Below the pieces are notes generated by a model. It was not told the origin of the DNA, ran no database searches, and was given only the letters and a program-made list of their open reading frames with translations. 64,000 bases of DNA from Macrotrachela quadricornifera (taxonomy: Eukaryota; Rotifera; Eurotatoria; Philodinida; Philodinidae), in the NCBI GenBank assembly GCA_022393335.1, contig JAJEKB010019221.1:1-64000 (forward strand), given 5' to 3'. Shown one piece after another: positions 38,428-49,930 of the stretch. The number at the start of each line of letters is the position of its first letter. Within the stretch, counting starts at the first letter, position 1. The translations under genes and the position numbers were made by a program.

Positions 38428-41400
38428 TTATGTATAAAATAAACCCATTTGTTTATTAATTGTATTTACACATGGACAAATCTGTGTTTTCTTTATTCTA
38501 TTTTTTCTTTTTTTTTGTTGTTATTGTTGTTGTTCGATCTATTTTTACTTCAGCTTCGTCTTTATTTATGCCTATTCTATAATCTTTCGTCATTTATTAT
38601 TATCGGTGATGTTCGAGTATGATTATTTAGAGAAAAAAAAACAAACGATTTTTCGATATTAATTATTAGATTTCTGAAATTGTAAACATAACAATCAAAA
38701 ATAAATATATATATTTATATAATCCCCTAAATTAAGTTTTCTTTTTGCAGAACATATTTCAAGAGTAAAAGTAACGATGTTCGATCTCAATTATAATTAT
38801 AAAAGTTCAAAAAAATAATTTGTACGACTGCAAAAGTGGAAAAAAATTCCCAGGCCAACTTATCTTTTATATAATTAAATGTACTCGTTATTGTGACGAA
38901 AATTTGTGTTCGTTTTAATCAAGTATAAGGACTTGATAACTACATGACATCTTAAAACTGAATTAGAAAGGGTCAAAATTTCGATTATTTCACTTATTTC
39001 ATTGGGAGAAAAGAATTTAATTAAGTGCAGACGTTTAGACACAATATGCTATTTATTCCTCTGTAAAAGCTAAATCCTTGATTATCATATACGAATATTT
39101 CTGAATGTTCCAAAACTGTTGGTTGGAGATTATAGTTTTTGCAAAAAAATTCAATGATGACGTGAAATTTCTTTCTTGAATATAGTTAAATGATAGTACT
39201 TTTCACATGCTACAAAATGGTAAGTAACTAATAATTAATGTCTCGAAAATGAAGCTAATTCGACTTTTTTTAAGATTAAAAATTTAGAGAATTAGATAGT
39301 TTAGACGTTTACAGTACTATTGATTCAATTTTGCCTATTTACAGTTAATATCAAAACTTATTCTATTATCTTATAAAAGTTTTCACAGTGCATATTGTAG
39401 TAACAAATATAAGAAAACTAGTTGACATTTTATAGAAGATTTTTGATAAATATAAAATTATGTATTTCTTCTAGATCTCTAATAGGTATACAGTATAATT
39501 AAAAAAATTATTCTTACTGTAGAGAAAAAAGAGCGTCCATTTGAATTTACTATTTTGCTTAATTTATATGATTAAGAGTTTTCTCATAGAAATTATTTGT
39601 TTCTATTTTACATAAATAATCAATTAAAGCAGCCATTTTGCTGACTTTTATCATTGATATACTTCACTTTTTATTCTCAGTCTTGCCCGATACTCTTCAT
39701 TGGCTAATAAAATATATCATCTCACAATATTATGACGAATGTTTCTCGTTTAAGACTTAATAAACATTGCTTAGTACAACATAGGCAGTGTTCATTATAA
39801 TATTCATTTTGATGGTTAAATAAATCTAATATAGCTTTCTATTTAATTCGAAAAAATCTCACATAGTTTTGTTCTGTTTATTTTCCATCAAAATTTATTC
39901 GACATTGTAAAAGTTATTTGTTCGTATCATTATGCGGTTCATTTGGCAAGCAAAACAAGTACTAGTTCATCCTATTGTCTTTTTTCACCTATATCACATT
40001 TTAGTCATCTATTTAGCCATGTCAATCAAATGAAGTGTATAAATGTATTGATATAATCTTTTCTTGAATAGTCCATTGTTTAGTGAGAAAAGATCGATTA
40101 TTTTAACTGATCGAATCGAATGAAAAGAAAATAAAAATAGACATTATATCCATTCGTTCTATGTTTTCATTCTCAGACTTTATCTGTATTAGTGAAAAGA
40201 TGAGTTTATCAGACAATACTTTTATATGTTTATATGTCCAGTTTGGTAAACAGTGTAATCATCATCATCGATCAATGTCTTTTATTCAAGTAAAATTTTA
40301 TCGATATTTTGCTTGTATTACATGACCTTGACTTAAGATAAACAACTGGTTAAAATCATATGATTTTTATCAATAATAATAAGAAAAATATTCTTAAACA
40401 GTAGAAGAGTTAATTTGAACTGTTCGTTTTGTTACTCCACCTCCTATCGTGATGAGCAACTCTTGTTTTATCAAGTGAGCGCATCTTTTATTCGTCACTG
40501 TGGTCATTCGCACACGACGATGATAAACATCCGTCCTCATATTTCACGCTCAGTTCAATTACATGTGTGATGAATATAGATGATGTTTCTAATTACTCTC
40601 TCACTGTGTGTTTCATCTCACGCACGAACGATTTATCAACAATAGTGTGATTTTCTAGTTAAATAAAGACTCTTATTTGTTATAATAAATCATGATTAAA
40701 TATAAGTCAAGATTCTTAATCAATAAAATTAATAGAATAATTTTTCTAATATATTGTATAATCAAACAATCAGAATGTTAAAAAGATACACAAATATAAT
40801 AACAAAACAGAAATATAAATCTACGAATGATTTTTATCAGAAATGATAAATGTTGAAGGAAGATATCATTAAAAGGTGATTATTAATAATTATAGAAGAG
40901 AAAATATAATTTAAATGAATATCATATCGAACATTTTTTTTTCTTTTGGATAACAATTTTTACTCGTACATATAAGAAACTATTGGTGCGAAACGACCTT
41001 ATTACTTATTTTATTAATAATGATAAGAAATAATTTTTCAAATAACGATTTTTCTATTCATTACAATAGATACTCATATAAAATAATTATTTCCATCTTC
41101 TGTTAACTGATTTCTGTTTAAATTTTCTGATCGAAAACAATACGACATTTTTTTTAACTATGACTTTTCGTTTCATAAATAAAAAAAAATAGATGGTATA
41201 TAAAACTTGGTATTTGGAGATAATTGAAAACTTTGATTTAATTTCTAGATTTCCGATTTGTTCCGAAAATCATCAATATGATTGAGAATAACCTTTTTTC
41301 TTATATTTTTCTCTATTAACATGAGGATGTATTTTTTTTCTATTGGTGCGTCAATCATATTATTTGATTGGTGTCTCGAAGGAAGAGAAAAAAAAAGATG

Positions 41401-41480
41401 AGACATATATGTATCTCTTACTTTGTACTATTGATGATTGACTAAATTAGATACTAAAGCTATAAGTTTAATTCGAAAAT
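38428..41480. other. Intergenic, no gene seen
   Basis: 3 kb of AT-rich DNA between IST1 and the Mab-21-like gene. A less AT-rich patch at 40,430-40,640 (CATCCGTCCTCATATTTCACG and neighbours) may be promoter or 5' UTR sequence of the downstream gene. No ORF is convincing. Confidence 0.5.
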
Positions 41481-42789
41481 ATGTTATGTCCATCCAATAA
41501 ATTTGCTGTACAACTTAATAAATATTATGTTGAAAAAGTAATACCACGAAAAAATTCAATTTATAAAGCTGTAAGAGAAGTATCAAAAATTGTTACAGAA
41601 GTATTACGTGAAGTTGAAGCACAAGAACCAAGATTTATTTCATCACTTAATGAAATTAATGGCCGTTTTGAAGGTTTTACTGCTGTATCACAAACTGAAT
41701 TTGAAGTAAATATTACCTTTTTCTTTTCTTTTTCATCAAGTTTTAAATAGAATTATAAGAGATATAGTTTATTTTTTAAAGAAATACCGAGATTTCTAAT
41801 AAAATCTTAGAAAAAAAAGGACAAAAAGTCTTGTAGTTATCGTAGTCAACATTGTATTTCATAAAAGACCATCAGATAATACATTGAACTTAAGTTTACC
41901 GAAATCTCTTTTTTTTTCTTATCTTAAGATTGTTCTCTATTTAAATCAAATGGGTGTATTTAATTTTGTTGACGATGGTACAATACCTGGTTGTGCTGTA
42001 CTCAAATTATCTGATGGTCGTAAACGTTCAATGTCACTTTGGGTAGAATTTATTACAGCAAGCGGTTATTTATCCGCACGTAAAATTCGTTCACGTTTTC
42101 AAGCTCTTGTTGCTCAAGCATGTGAAAAATCTACATGTCGAGATTATGTACAAATATTAACTGATACAACTGAAGTACGTCTTCGTATACATGATAAATA
42201 TATTGTACATATTGTACCAGCATTTCGTTGTGCGAGTCTATGGCCACGTTCAGCATCACATTGGCCATTATCTCCAACACAATTTTCAATTTGGCCAAAT
42301 CCAAATCAAATAAATGATGTTAAAAATGAAGGTTTTAATATATTATCAAAAGAATCAATTTATATGAAAGATAAACAAGCAAGTTCAGAAGGTGATGCAT
42401 GGGTTATGTCATTTACTGAAGCTGAAGATCGTCTTTTACAAAATGGTACAAGACGTAAATGTCTTTCAATATTAAAAACATTACGTGATCATAATTTTGA
42501 TTCAATCTCAATCACAAATTATGTTTTAAAATCTTTGATTTTATATGAATGTGAAAAACATCCAAATGAACATGAGTGGTGTGATGATGTAACATTAGGT
42601 GATCGTCTTAATGGTATATTATTACAATTAATATCGTGTTTACAATGTCGAAAATGTCCACATTATTTTTTACCAAATGTAGATTTATTTAAAGGTAAAT
42701 CTATTCAATCATTGGATAATGCTGCTAAACAATGTTGGCATGTAACACGTGAAATGCTTATTAGTAGTAATTGTCTTGATAGATTATAA
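41481..42789 (+). CDS. Mab-21-like protein (nucleotidyltransferase fold)
   Basis: Two exons, 41481-41705 and 41929-42789, give 361 residues; vertebrate MAB21L1/2 have 359. Mab-21 proteins are developmental regulators with the cGAS-like nucleotidyltransferase fold; no catalytic activity is established for them. Similarity to MAB21L1/2 is very high, for example VQEPRFISSLNE-type sequence, LNQMGVFNFVDDG, GCAVLKLSDGRKRSMSLWVE, ITASGYLSARKIRSRFQ and GDRLNGILLQLISCLQCR. The site matching the cGAS catalytic E-x-D reads TEFEIVLYL, so the second acidic residue is Glu. The donor GTAAAT and the acceptor CTTAAG are clear. The 223-bp intron is long for this window. The gene is the most strongly conserved here. 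Confidence 0.95.
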
Positions 42790-43318
42790 AGATCAACTAG
42801 TTTCTTGTTTTTTTTTCTTATTATTACAATCAATGAAAATAAACATTGTTTTAGTAAAAAGAAAGATGAAAAATATTATATATATTATTTTAATCACACA
42901 GTTTGTTCTGTTTTATCTATTGAATATCTTTATATCAAATGAATCTTGTTGAACTAAATATAACGATGTTATATATTTGATCAAGAGAAAAAGAAGAAAA
43001 TTGATCTTGACTATATGTCATATTGAATTAGTATATCATTTATCAAATGATATACATTAGACGATACATTTTCTTTTTCTTTTCCTCTTAATAAAATAAT
43101 AAGAATCAATTGCTAATAATTTGATTTACTTACCATTAAAATCTCATATTAATAAAATTAATTTTCAGATTTTTCTCAATCAAAAAAAAAAAGAAAATGT
43201 ATTCTTGAAGAAAAAAAAAGAAAAAAAAGAACAAAGAAGCAACATAAAACTCGCATAGAGAAACAAAAAAAAAATGCAGCTAGATACAACTATATATATA
43301 AATATATATAAGATCAAC
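42790..43318. other. Convergent 3' intergenic region (Mab-21 / SIAH)
   Basis: About 530 bp between the ends of two convergent genes. It contains A-rich runs and a TATATATAAATATATA tract near 43,290. No gene. Confidence 0.6.
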
Positions 43319-44577
43319 TTAACCAATTGATATCGTAACATTAATAGCTAAATTACCATTTTCACTAAATAGTAATGCTGTTGCTCCATCAAATACAAGA
43401 CAATCACTAAGAAGTATAGCTTGTTGAATACCTTCATGAATAGATTTCGGTGTACTTTCCCATGTTAATCGTCGTTTACTACCATTTAATTCTAAACGAT
43501 AAACAAATTTTTCTGCTTGTTGTCGACTACCAATTAATTGTACAATAGCAAAAAATTGTTGTTCTTGTTTTTCTAATACAAGCATAAAATGATGTCCAAA
43601 ACACGATTGCATCATAACCTAAATAGACAAAAGAAGAATATTTTCTTCAAATGTATATTTCTTTTTTAATTATATTACCCAATCAACAGCTCCAGGTAAA
43701 GTAATATCTGTAGCTAAAAATACAATATCTTCACCTTGTAATGTTGTTATTGATTTATGTGCAAGCCATAGATGTTGCATTACATTTTCAAGACTACCTT
43801 GCCACTTACATGATGCACCTGGACACGGACACATATACTTAAAAATAAATGAATAAATAGTAAATAATAGTTAAGTTTTTTTTTTGTTACCGGACGATAA
43901 TCACAACAATCTTCATGTTCTAATTTATGTTTATGCATTAGATTTAATAGACAACCATTTGTTTGATATTTACAAGGAAATAATATTGTATCAGCTACTT
44001 TTTCCATACCCAAATTACGAATATTGCCTGAAAATATATATTAAAATTAGAAAAATATTAATAAACATAATAATTATTATTATATTTTGAAATCTTTCAA
44101 ATTCTATTTAATATTAAAGATTATAATACCTAACGGTCCACGACACGTTGGACAAGATGACAGTTTTTGTCGACATTGTGAACAAACAATATGTCCGGAT
44201 TGACATTGAAGTATAGGTGGTAAAGCATAATCGAAACAAACAGGACATTCAAATAAATTAACTAAATCTTGATGTTGATTAGAACTATTCGATGTTGATA
44301 CTAATGAATTATTATTACTATTTCCTGTTGTCATATTACATGATGCTGCTGTAGCTGATGATAAACTTCCAGCAGGTAGTAAATTTGTATTTGAATTATT
44401 TGTTGTTGTTGTTGCTGCCATTGTTTGACAATTTGATGATGTTGATAAATTTATTGAACATGTTGTTGTATTGGTATTTGATGAATTTGTATTTGGGGCA
44501 ATAGCTGCACCAAGACGATCATGGACAGTAAATGTTGTTGAATTCCCATTACCGTTACTCTTCATCATCATTGACAT
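43319..44577 (-). CDS. SIAH: SIAH-type RING E3 ubiquitin ligase (Seven in absentia)
   Basis: Four exons, 44577-44130, 44027-43891, 43837-43679 and 43618-43319, give 347 residues. SIAH ligases pair with E2 enzymes to ubiquitinate signalling proteins for proteasomal breakdown. After a ~110-residue Asn/Ser/Thr-rich N-terminus comes the C3HC4 RING ([18 protein letters not shown], then [10 protein letters not shown] and CPTCRGPLG). Next are the SIAH zinc fingers ([13 protein letters not shown] with its His ligands) and the substrate-binding domain ([57 protein letters not shown]). I start at the ATG of MSMMMKS; the frame is open ten codons upstream (44,607), but that part is coded by a TA-repeat and is probably 5' UTR. 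The long Asn/Thr-rich N-terminus is longer than in human SIAH1. Confidence 0.95.
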
Positions 44578-44607
44578 ATAGATATATATATATTTTGTAC
44601 AATACAA

Positions 44608-45753
44608 AAGAAAACAAATATAACAAAACTATACAGAAAAGAACTAATGGCGTTAAGGAGAGAAGAAAAAGACTTTTGTTAGGGATTATATTTTACAATT
44701 GACAGGATATTTTTTTCACTGTTTTTTGAGGAGTTTATATAACAAAACAAAAAAAAACACAACTATCGGTAAATAACAAATTCCAATCGATGTCGAGACC
44801 TTTCGGTTACCATTAATAGCAACATTAAATATATATCATTATATCTCGTCATAATATTGTTTATTAGATTGTTTACATAATAGATCTTTTATATTTTCGT
44901 ATGACACTGATTTGTTTTGAACGAACTCTCAAAATACAAGGACAGAATAAATAAAATAAACAATTAAAATAACATGAGTAGTCTGACATATCTAACCAAT
45001 CAATTATTTTATTTATGTATATATATGTTTATATAGTGACATCTATATTGACCAAGAAGAAATTCTATTCGAAGTATTTTTTTTATTACATAAAATAAAA
45101 TAGAAATTTATGACAATAATGTTTTTATTTGATAACAGGCAACCATTCTCGTGATCTTCGTATGATATCAACTACTTAATCATCAACTTTTAGTCATCTA
45201 ATATAATAAAGATAGTCATTTTTTTGAATACGAATATATTTAGTGACTCATATTTGATAATTTCACCAGCATTTTTATGTATTATCAACTAAAAAATGAT
45301 TATAGTTTAAATATTTGTGATAAAATCAATAAAAGTTTTTGTTAAAGTATAAGTTAACATTTTTCTCAAAAACTAGATCAAATGAGTCATACATAGATCA
45401 GTCTTCATAAATTACAATTTCAACTTTATAAAAAATTTTTTCGATTCATTTACACATATATTTATAATAAGAGTAGTTAGTTATTCCTATTGTTAGAAAT
45501 AACTAATTTATTATATATAAACACAGTCTCGAGCTGATGATGAAAACAATAAAATAAAAAAAGTTTTTTAATTTTTTGTAACTTTTATTGATTGACTAGT
45601 TTCTATAGAATTTCAACCACACTTCTCCAGAGCTTTACAAAAATACAAAAAACTATATTTACAAAAGATAGTATCCTAGGGTCGAAAGGACCTAATCAGA
45701 ATAAGGTTAATCCTAGATGACAGAATAAGCCTCTCTATTTAACATCATTAAAC
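44608..45753. other. Intergenic, no gene seen
   Basis: Upstream (promoter side) of SIAH. AT-rich, with no TATA box or ORF that I can support. Confidence 0.5.
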
Positions 45754-46169
45754 TTAAGAAACAGTAATGTCAGTAATATTGTATTTGATCACTACCTTGG
45801 TTGTTGCTGTTGTTGATGAAACCAAATCTTGTTTTGTTACGCACCATTTTTCAAATGTATTGTAGAAGATCTGTAAAAGAATTTTTATATGATAGGACTC
45901 GTATCTGATAGAATATGAAGTGTTTTTGTAAAAACAAGACGATTAATTTGTACAAGAACTATTATTTATTCTTTAATTGAAGATACTATTTAAAAAATGA
46001 ATATTTTGCAATTGGACTTGCATATTCTTGTTTATGTCGTAGTTTGTTTTACTTGTCCTAATGGATATCTATCAACTGTTACTTCTGGACATGTTACATT
46101 TAGTCCTTTCCACGCTTGACTTTCTTGTTCAAGATACTCAAGAATTGCATACGCTTGTCCAAAAAAGTT
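45754..46169 (-). CDS. Possible 3' gene fragment, two exons, unknown
   Basis: Exons 46169-46053 and 45870-45754 join in phase 0 at a GTAAAA donor and a TTTTACAG acceptor. The combined frame reads NFFGQAYAILEYLEQESQAW, then ...VTVDRYPLGQ|IFYNTFEKW, and ends DITVS. The composition is protein-like, but no family is recognised. Immediately upstream the frame meets a stop with no acceptor that avoids it, so the fragment is either decayed or wrongly read. It overlaps another coding-like frame on the opposite strand, so at most one of the two is likely to be real. Confidence 0.3.
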
Positions 46170-46357
46170 TGATTAGGACTGGAAATAGTAATGTAATGTG
46201 ACAAACGCTTGTCGATAATATTGGAAAAGAATATGTAGTACATGAAAAAGAAATTGAACGAGGTCTTTTAAAATGTGTAAATGAACTGTATCCGAAGCTC
46301 GATTATTTAAATTTATTGAAATATAGTTTAAAATACGCAAGACATATTTTTCTCTAA
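46104..46357 (+). pseudogene. Coding remnant resembling a BAR-domain segment
   Basis: Following an acceptor (TTACATTTAG), an open frame of about 84 codons with a single TGA stop (at 46,199) reads LDFLVQDTQELHTLVQKS, then NIGKEYVVHEKEIERGLL and YPKLDYLNLLKYSLKYAR. The order and spacing of charged and hydrophobic residues recall helices of BAR domains in RICH/ARHGAP17-type RhoGAPs. This is from memory and uncertain. No GAP domain follows, so it would be an isolated broken fragment. Confidence 0.3.
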
Positions 46358-46681
46358 CCTAGATTACTTTAAAGTTATTTAGTATTTTTAAAATTTATAA
46401 AATTTTGATTAAATTTAAAATAAAATGAAATATTGTATAATTTATTTCTCGACTTAACAAAAGTTCTGTAAATATTAGTTAATCGTTCATAATCTCTGAC
46501 GTAAATATTCGGTCGAGGGATAAATTGCATTCATTGTAAGATGTGCATGCTATTCTTCTCTTTACATTCTACTACATTCAAGTGATAAACAACGTGACCT
46601 GAAACGAATTCTTTTCTCTCTGTCTCTGTATAAACGTACTTGTCTAGATTTTATTTATATAAGAAAGAATCATCTTAACAC

Positions 46682-47086
46682 ACTGACTTTTTTTATGTTT
46701 ATATTGATTGTTTTATAATATCGCAAAATCAATCTAGTATTTTCATAAAAATATCCAGTGCAACAGCAAGCTATTCAAATTTCAACTATTTATTACAATG
46801 TACATTTGAAAGGTATCGATATGACCCGAATACACATGCATGTATTGTCATTGATAGTTTTAATATTAACCTTCAAGAAGGAAGTTTAACTGGAGGCATT
46901 AACATACATTTAACTGCAACCGCACATAGTGAAAAACCATTTCTGTTGAACGTGAAGATCAAAGATAATTATGGCATTCGTCTCCATGCTACACAATGGT
47001 TATCACTTACGAGAATAGGCACAGTTGATTTCGATAATTCACAACAGCTGAAGACAATATACGTTGAAGTTGTTCCAAATAATTAA
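46682..47086 (+). CDS. Open frame without start codon, probable last exon or remnant
   Basis: An uninterrupted frame of about 130 codons ends VEVVPNN-stop at 47,084-47,086. It has no ATG near its 5' end, so it was probably entered by splicing (an AG lies at about 46,737). The C-terminal 105 residues look genuinely coding: SYSNFNYLLQCTFERYRYDP, LTGGINIHLTATAH, NYGIRLHATQWLSL. The third-codon GC is higher than in the surroundings. The alternating pattern suggests a beta-rich domain. No family was recognised. Confidence 0.4.
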   Translation, partial: TDFFYVYIDCFIISQNQSSIFIKISSATASYSNFNYLLQCTFERYRYDPNTHACIVIDSFNINLQEGSLTGGINIHLTATAHSEKPFLLNVKIKDNYGIRLHATQWLSLTRIGTVDFDNSQQLKTIYVEVVPNN

Positions 47087-47217
47087 AACATGATGGTAAT
47101 AATATTGAACAAAACTAAAATAAAAAGAAATATAAAATCGAAAAGACATTAACTCAGTGAAAAAAAGTGAAAAAATCACAATCAATAATCGGATTGTTGT
47201 GCATCAAAATTGTAATA

Positions 47218-47468
47218 CCCAGGTCTATCGATACGGTCCGCCATACGGCCGTAATAATGGGCACAGTAATACGGGCTGTCACTCCATTAAAATATATCGG
47301 TATACGGGCGTACTGTCACAATATTCCGTCCTGTATTAATCGGAACGTTAACACAGGACCGTATGCTGTGACAGTACGGCCGTATACGGATATATTTTTA
47401 TGGAGTGACGGCCCGTATTACTGTGCTCATTATCACGGCCTATAACGGACCGTATCGATAGACCTGGG
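47218..47468. mobile_element. 251-bp near-perfect palindrome (foldback/MITE-like)
   Basis: The left arm begins CCCAGGTCTATCGATACGG and the right arm ends with its exact complement, GATAGACCTGGG. The arms pair for about 115-120 bp each with roughly a dozen mismatches and close on a loop of about 8 bases at TCGGAACG near 47,340. The element is richer in G+C and CpG than its surroundings. No terminase or transposase frame is present; short open frames across it are by-products of the palindrome. No target-site duplication was evident. It is most likely a non-autonomous foldback element of a DNA transposon. Confidence 0.85.
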
Positions 47469-48031
47469 CTCTGAAGAGAAGTGCGTCATTTCCTCGAAAA
47501 CTGTCATGAATAAAAAATACTATTCATATTAAGTTATCATTGAATTTTGTATAAAGTTTTGAAGTCTGCCTTGTGCACGACACTAGATTCCCAACAGAAA
47601 ACCTTTAGTGTAACTTTGATCATTGGAAAAAAGTTAAAAAAATGCTAGAAAATTTTCTGATAGTCTTCTTTCTTCAAATATTTCGATACATTCGATTAAT
47701 CTTCATTGAAAAATATGAGTGATTCTAGTATTTATTGTATCTCTTGATCGTCGAAAATGGCTCTGTTTATTTATCAGTCTTTAGTTGACTAAATTGATCG
47801 AAATTTATATAGTAGTATCTATTACTCGTGTTCTACCTACGCTGTTAAAATTCGTTTTCAAATATTATCGTTTACGAATCAAAGTCGCTTATTCCTCTTT
47901 TACATGTAGTTTTTTTGTGATGATTCCTCACATATTTTGTTTCTTTCTTCTTTTTTTTTTATCTAGAAATGCCCAAAAATAAATAGTGTTTCAGATTTCT
48001 AGATATCTAATATTTTCTTTTTATTTCAATT

Positions 48032-48206
48032 CAGTGGCGGATCCAGAAAATCAATGAGGGGGTGGCGGTCATAATCAAAAAGTGATTTTTGAAGTCTATT
48101 TGAGACAATACAACTCCTTTTTCTCGTTTCTGCTACAAAAAAAAGTAAAAAAAATCTCGTGAGGGGGTGGCGGTCGCCGGATCGCCTACTGCTGGATCCG
48201 CTACTG
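48032..48206. mobile_element. hAT-type MITE, 175 bp
   Basis: The terminal inverted repeats CAGTGGCGGATCCAG and CTGGATCCGCTACTG differ at one position. The element is bounded on both sides by the perfect 8-bp direct repeat TTTCAATT (48,024-48,031 and 48,207-48,214). An 8-bp duplication and CAG-starting ends are the hallmark of hAT transposons. Inside, GAGGGGGTGGCGGTC occurs twice in direct orientation near each end. There is no coding capacity, so it is non-autonomous. The intact duplication suggests fairly recent insertion. Confidence 0.93.
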
Positions 48207-48214
48207 TTTCAATT

Positions 48215-49204
48215 ATCTTCATTTCAAAGAAAATTGAACTGTTATCATTGGTTCCAAAAAATATCAGAAAAAAATTTCATGTTCACTTGCATCTACTGTG
48301 AATCCGATAAACATTTTTGATTACATTATTTTACATAAAAAGATTCACCAACTTGAGCTTCATCGATTGCTACAAACTTTTTTATTAAAAATGTCAAATA
48401 GGAAGCACATCTTATATAAGTGCCAAGAGTTTAGCTTACTTCTAACGAAAGAAATTTGAAAAGTACAATGAAGAGTCATCTTCTATTTTGATCTCCGAAC
48501 AAGGCAATAGAAAAAACTGATTGTTTGTAAAAATCCATTTTCTCTAATACTTCAAAGTGTTCTCTATCTGCTGCTAATATTTTCAAGGGCAACTGTTTAA
48601 TTTTTTTCTGTTATTTTTTCAACAAAAAAAAATCAGTATAATAGACACAAGGGTCTCTCATATATACACACTTTACTTGTTACATTAATATTTATTTTTT
48701 TTTTTCTAATACATTAATGGACAAAATGTTGATTAAGTAGTAATTATAGACACAGTATGTTGTGAAATACTTTAATAATAAGAAGTTCTAAAATGTCAAT
48801 AAGAAAAAATTCTTTGAAACTTATTTAAGGACATATTTCAATTTTGTATGATTATTTTATTATCGATCTTATTTAAAAGAAAAATTTAAATTATAATTAT
48901 TTTTATTTTTATTTATTAATTAATCAATTTTTTATAATTACATTTCAAGAACAAAAATATTTTTTTATACAAAACATATTTATTTTAAATAATTTAATAA
49001 AAGTTTCAATTTTTTTTTTCTACATTTTATTTCATTACCAAGCTGATACAGCTATTATAAAAAGAAAAGAAAAAAATATTCTTAATTTTGTAATTAATGT
49101 AATAGGCTGATAATGAAGAGAAAGAGTAGTTCTACATATTGTGCATTATTTCAAATTTTAATTCTGTGTGAACAAAAAACAAAAGATATAAAAAAAAAAG
49201 GAAT
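48215..49204. other. Intergenic, no gene seen
   Basis: AT-rich 3' flank of the Ser-rich gene transcribed toward it. No feature beyond A/T runs. Confidence 0.5.
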
Positions 49205-49930
49205 TTATGATGATGTTGTAAGTCGTCGTTTTGTACGTTTTGGTTTTGATAAACAAGTTTCATCGGAATATGTTGCTGCTCGTACTTCGTTTAACCAACG
49301 AGTAATATAATCATATTTATTTTCATCAACGTATTGCATTTGTTGTTCAGATTTTAAATTTATTAGTCTATCAGATATATTGTTATTTGAGTCTTTTGGA
49401 TGTGGTAAAACAGGAGCTGTACTTGCACGAATAGTTAATGTTTTTGTATCATTTGATGTTGGTTTTAATGGTTTTGATGATAAACATAATCTTGTTGTAC
49501 GAGAATATTCACTTGATGGTTTTTTTGGAGGAGATTTTTGTGGTTCTTTTCGGTGATTTAAAAGTGGATTATTTAAAATTGGATTTATTCGTTGTTGATT
49601 ATTATCTTGTTTATGATCATCACTAACAGCACTAAATGATGGATCGTTTGTTGAAGATTTTGATTGATTTGATAATGATTGAGTATCGACAGTATGTGAA
49701 GATACATGTGCTGAAGAATGACTTGTTCTTGGACGAGATACTGGAACAAATAAAGATGTTTGACGAATATTAGTAGGAAATTGTATAAATGTTGCACTGT
49801 TATCTGTTGCTACTTGTATAAGATGTCTTCGTCTATTAATTGGTGATAATGATGAAGATGATGATGATGAAGACGAAACGAAAACAACTGATGATGATTT
49901 CGCTGTAGGTAAGTCATTGTCAATAGCCAT
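49205..49930 (-). CDS. Ser-rich protein of unknown function, single exon (241 aa)
   Basis: The complete 241-codon frame starts MAIDNDLPTAKSSSVVFVS and carries a nine-Ser tract coded by mixed TCN/AGY codons. The body is low-complexity Ser/Pro/Asn/Gln with basic SPPKKP-like motifs and is probably disordered. The C-terminal ~40 residues look more ordered and potentially conserved: VDENKYDYITRWLNEVRAA, then a basic tail (KPKRTKRR). There is no signal peptide or membrane segment. The basic tail could be a nuclear signal. I do not recognise the family. The length, ATG context and composition, unlike the T-rich chance frames around it, support a real gene. Confidence 0.7.
   Translation of the reverse strand: MAIDNDLPTAKSSSVVFVSSSSSSSSSLSPINRRRHLIQVATDNSATFIQFPTNIRQTSLFVPVSRPRTSHSSAHVSSHTVDTQSLSNQSKSSTNDPSFSAVSDDHKQDNNQQRINPILNNPLLNHRKEPQKSPPKKPSSEYSRTTRLCLSSKPLKPTSNDTKTLTIRASTAPVLPHPKDSNNNISDRLINLKSEQQMQYVDENKYDYITRWLNEVRAATYSDETCLSKPKRTKRRLTTSS

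Noticed and set aside
47157..47445. Open frames of 60 and 92 codons across the palindrome
   Set aside because: They arise from the inverted-repeat sequence itself; no protein family or codon signal.
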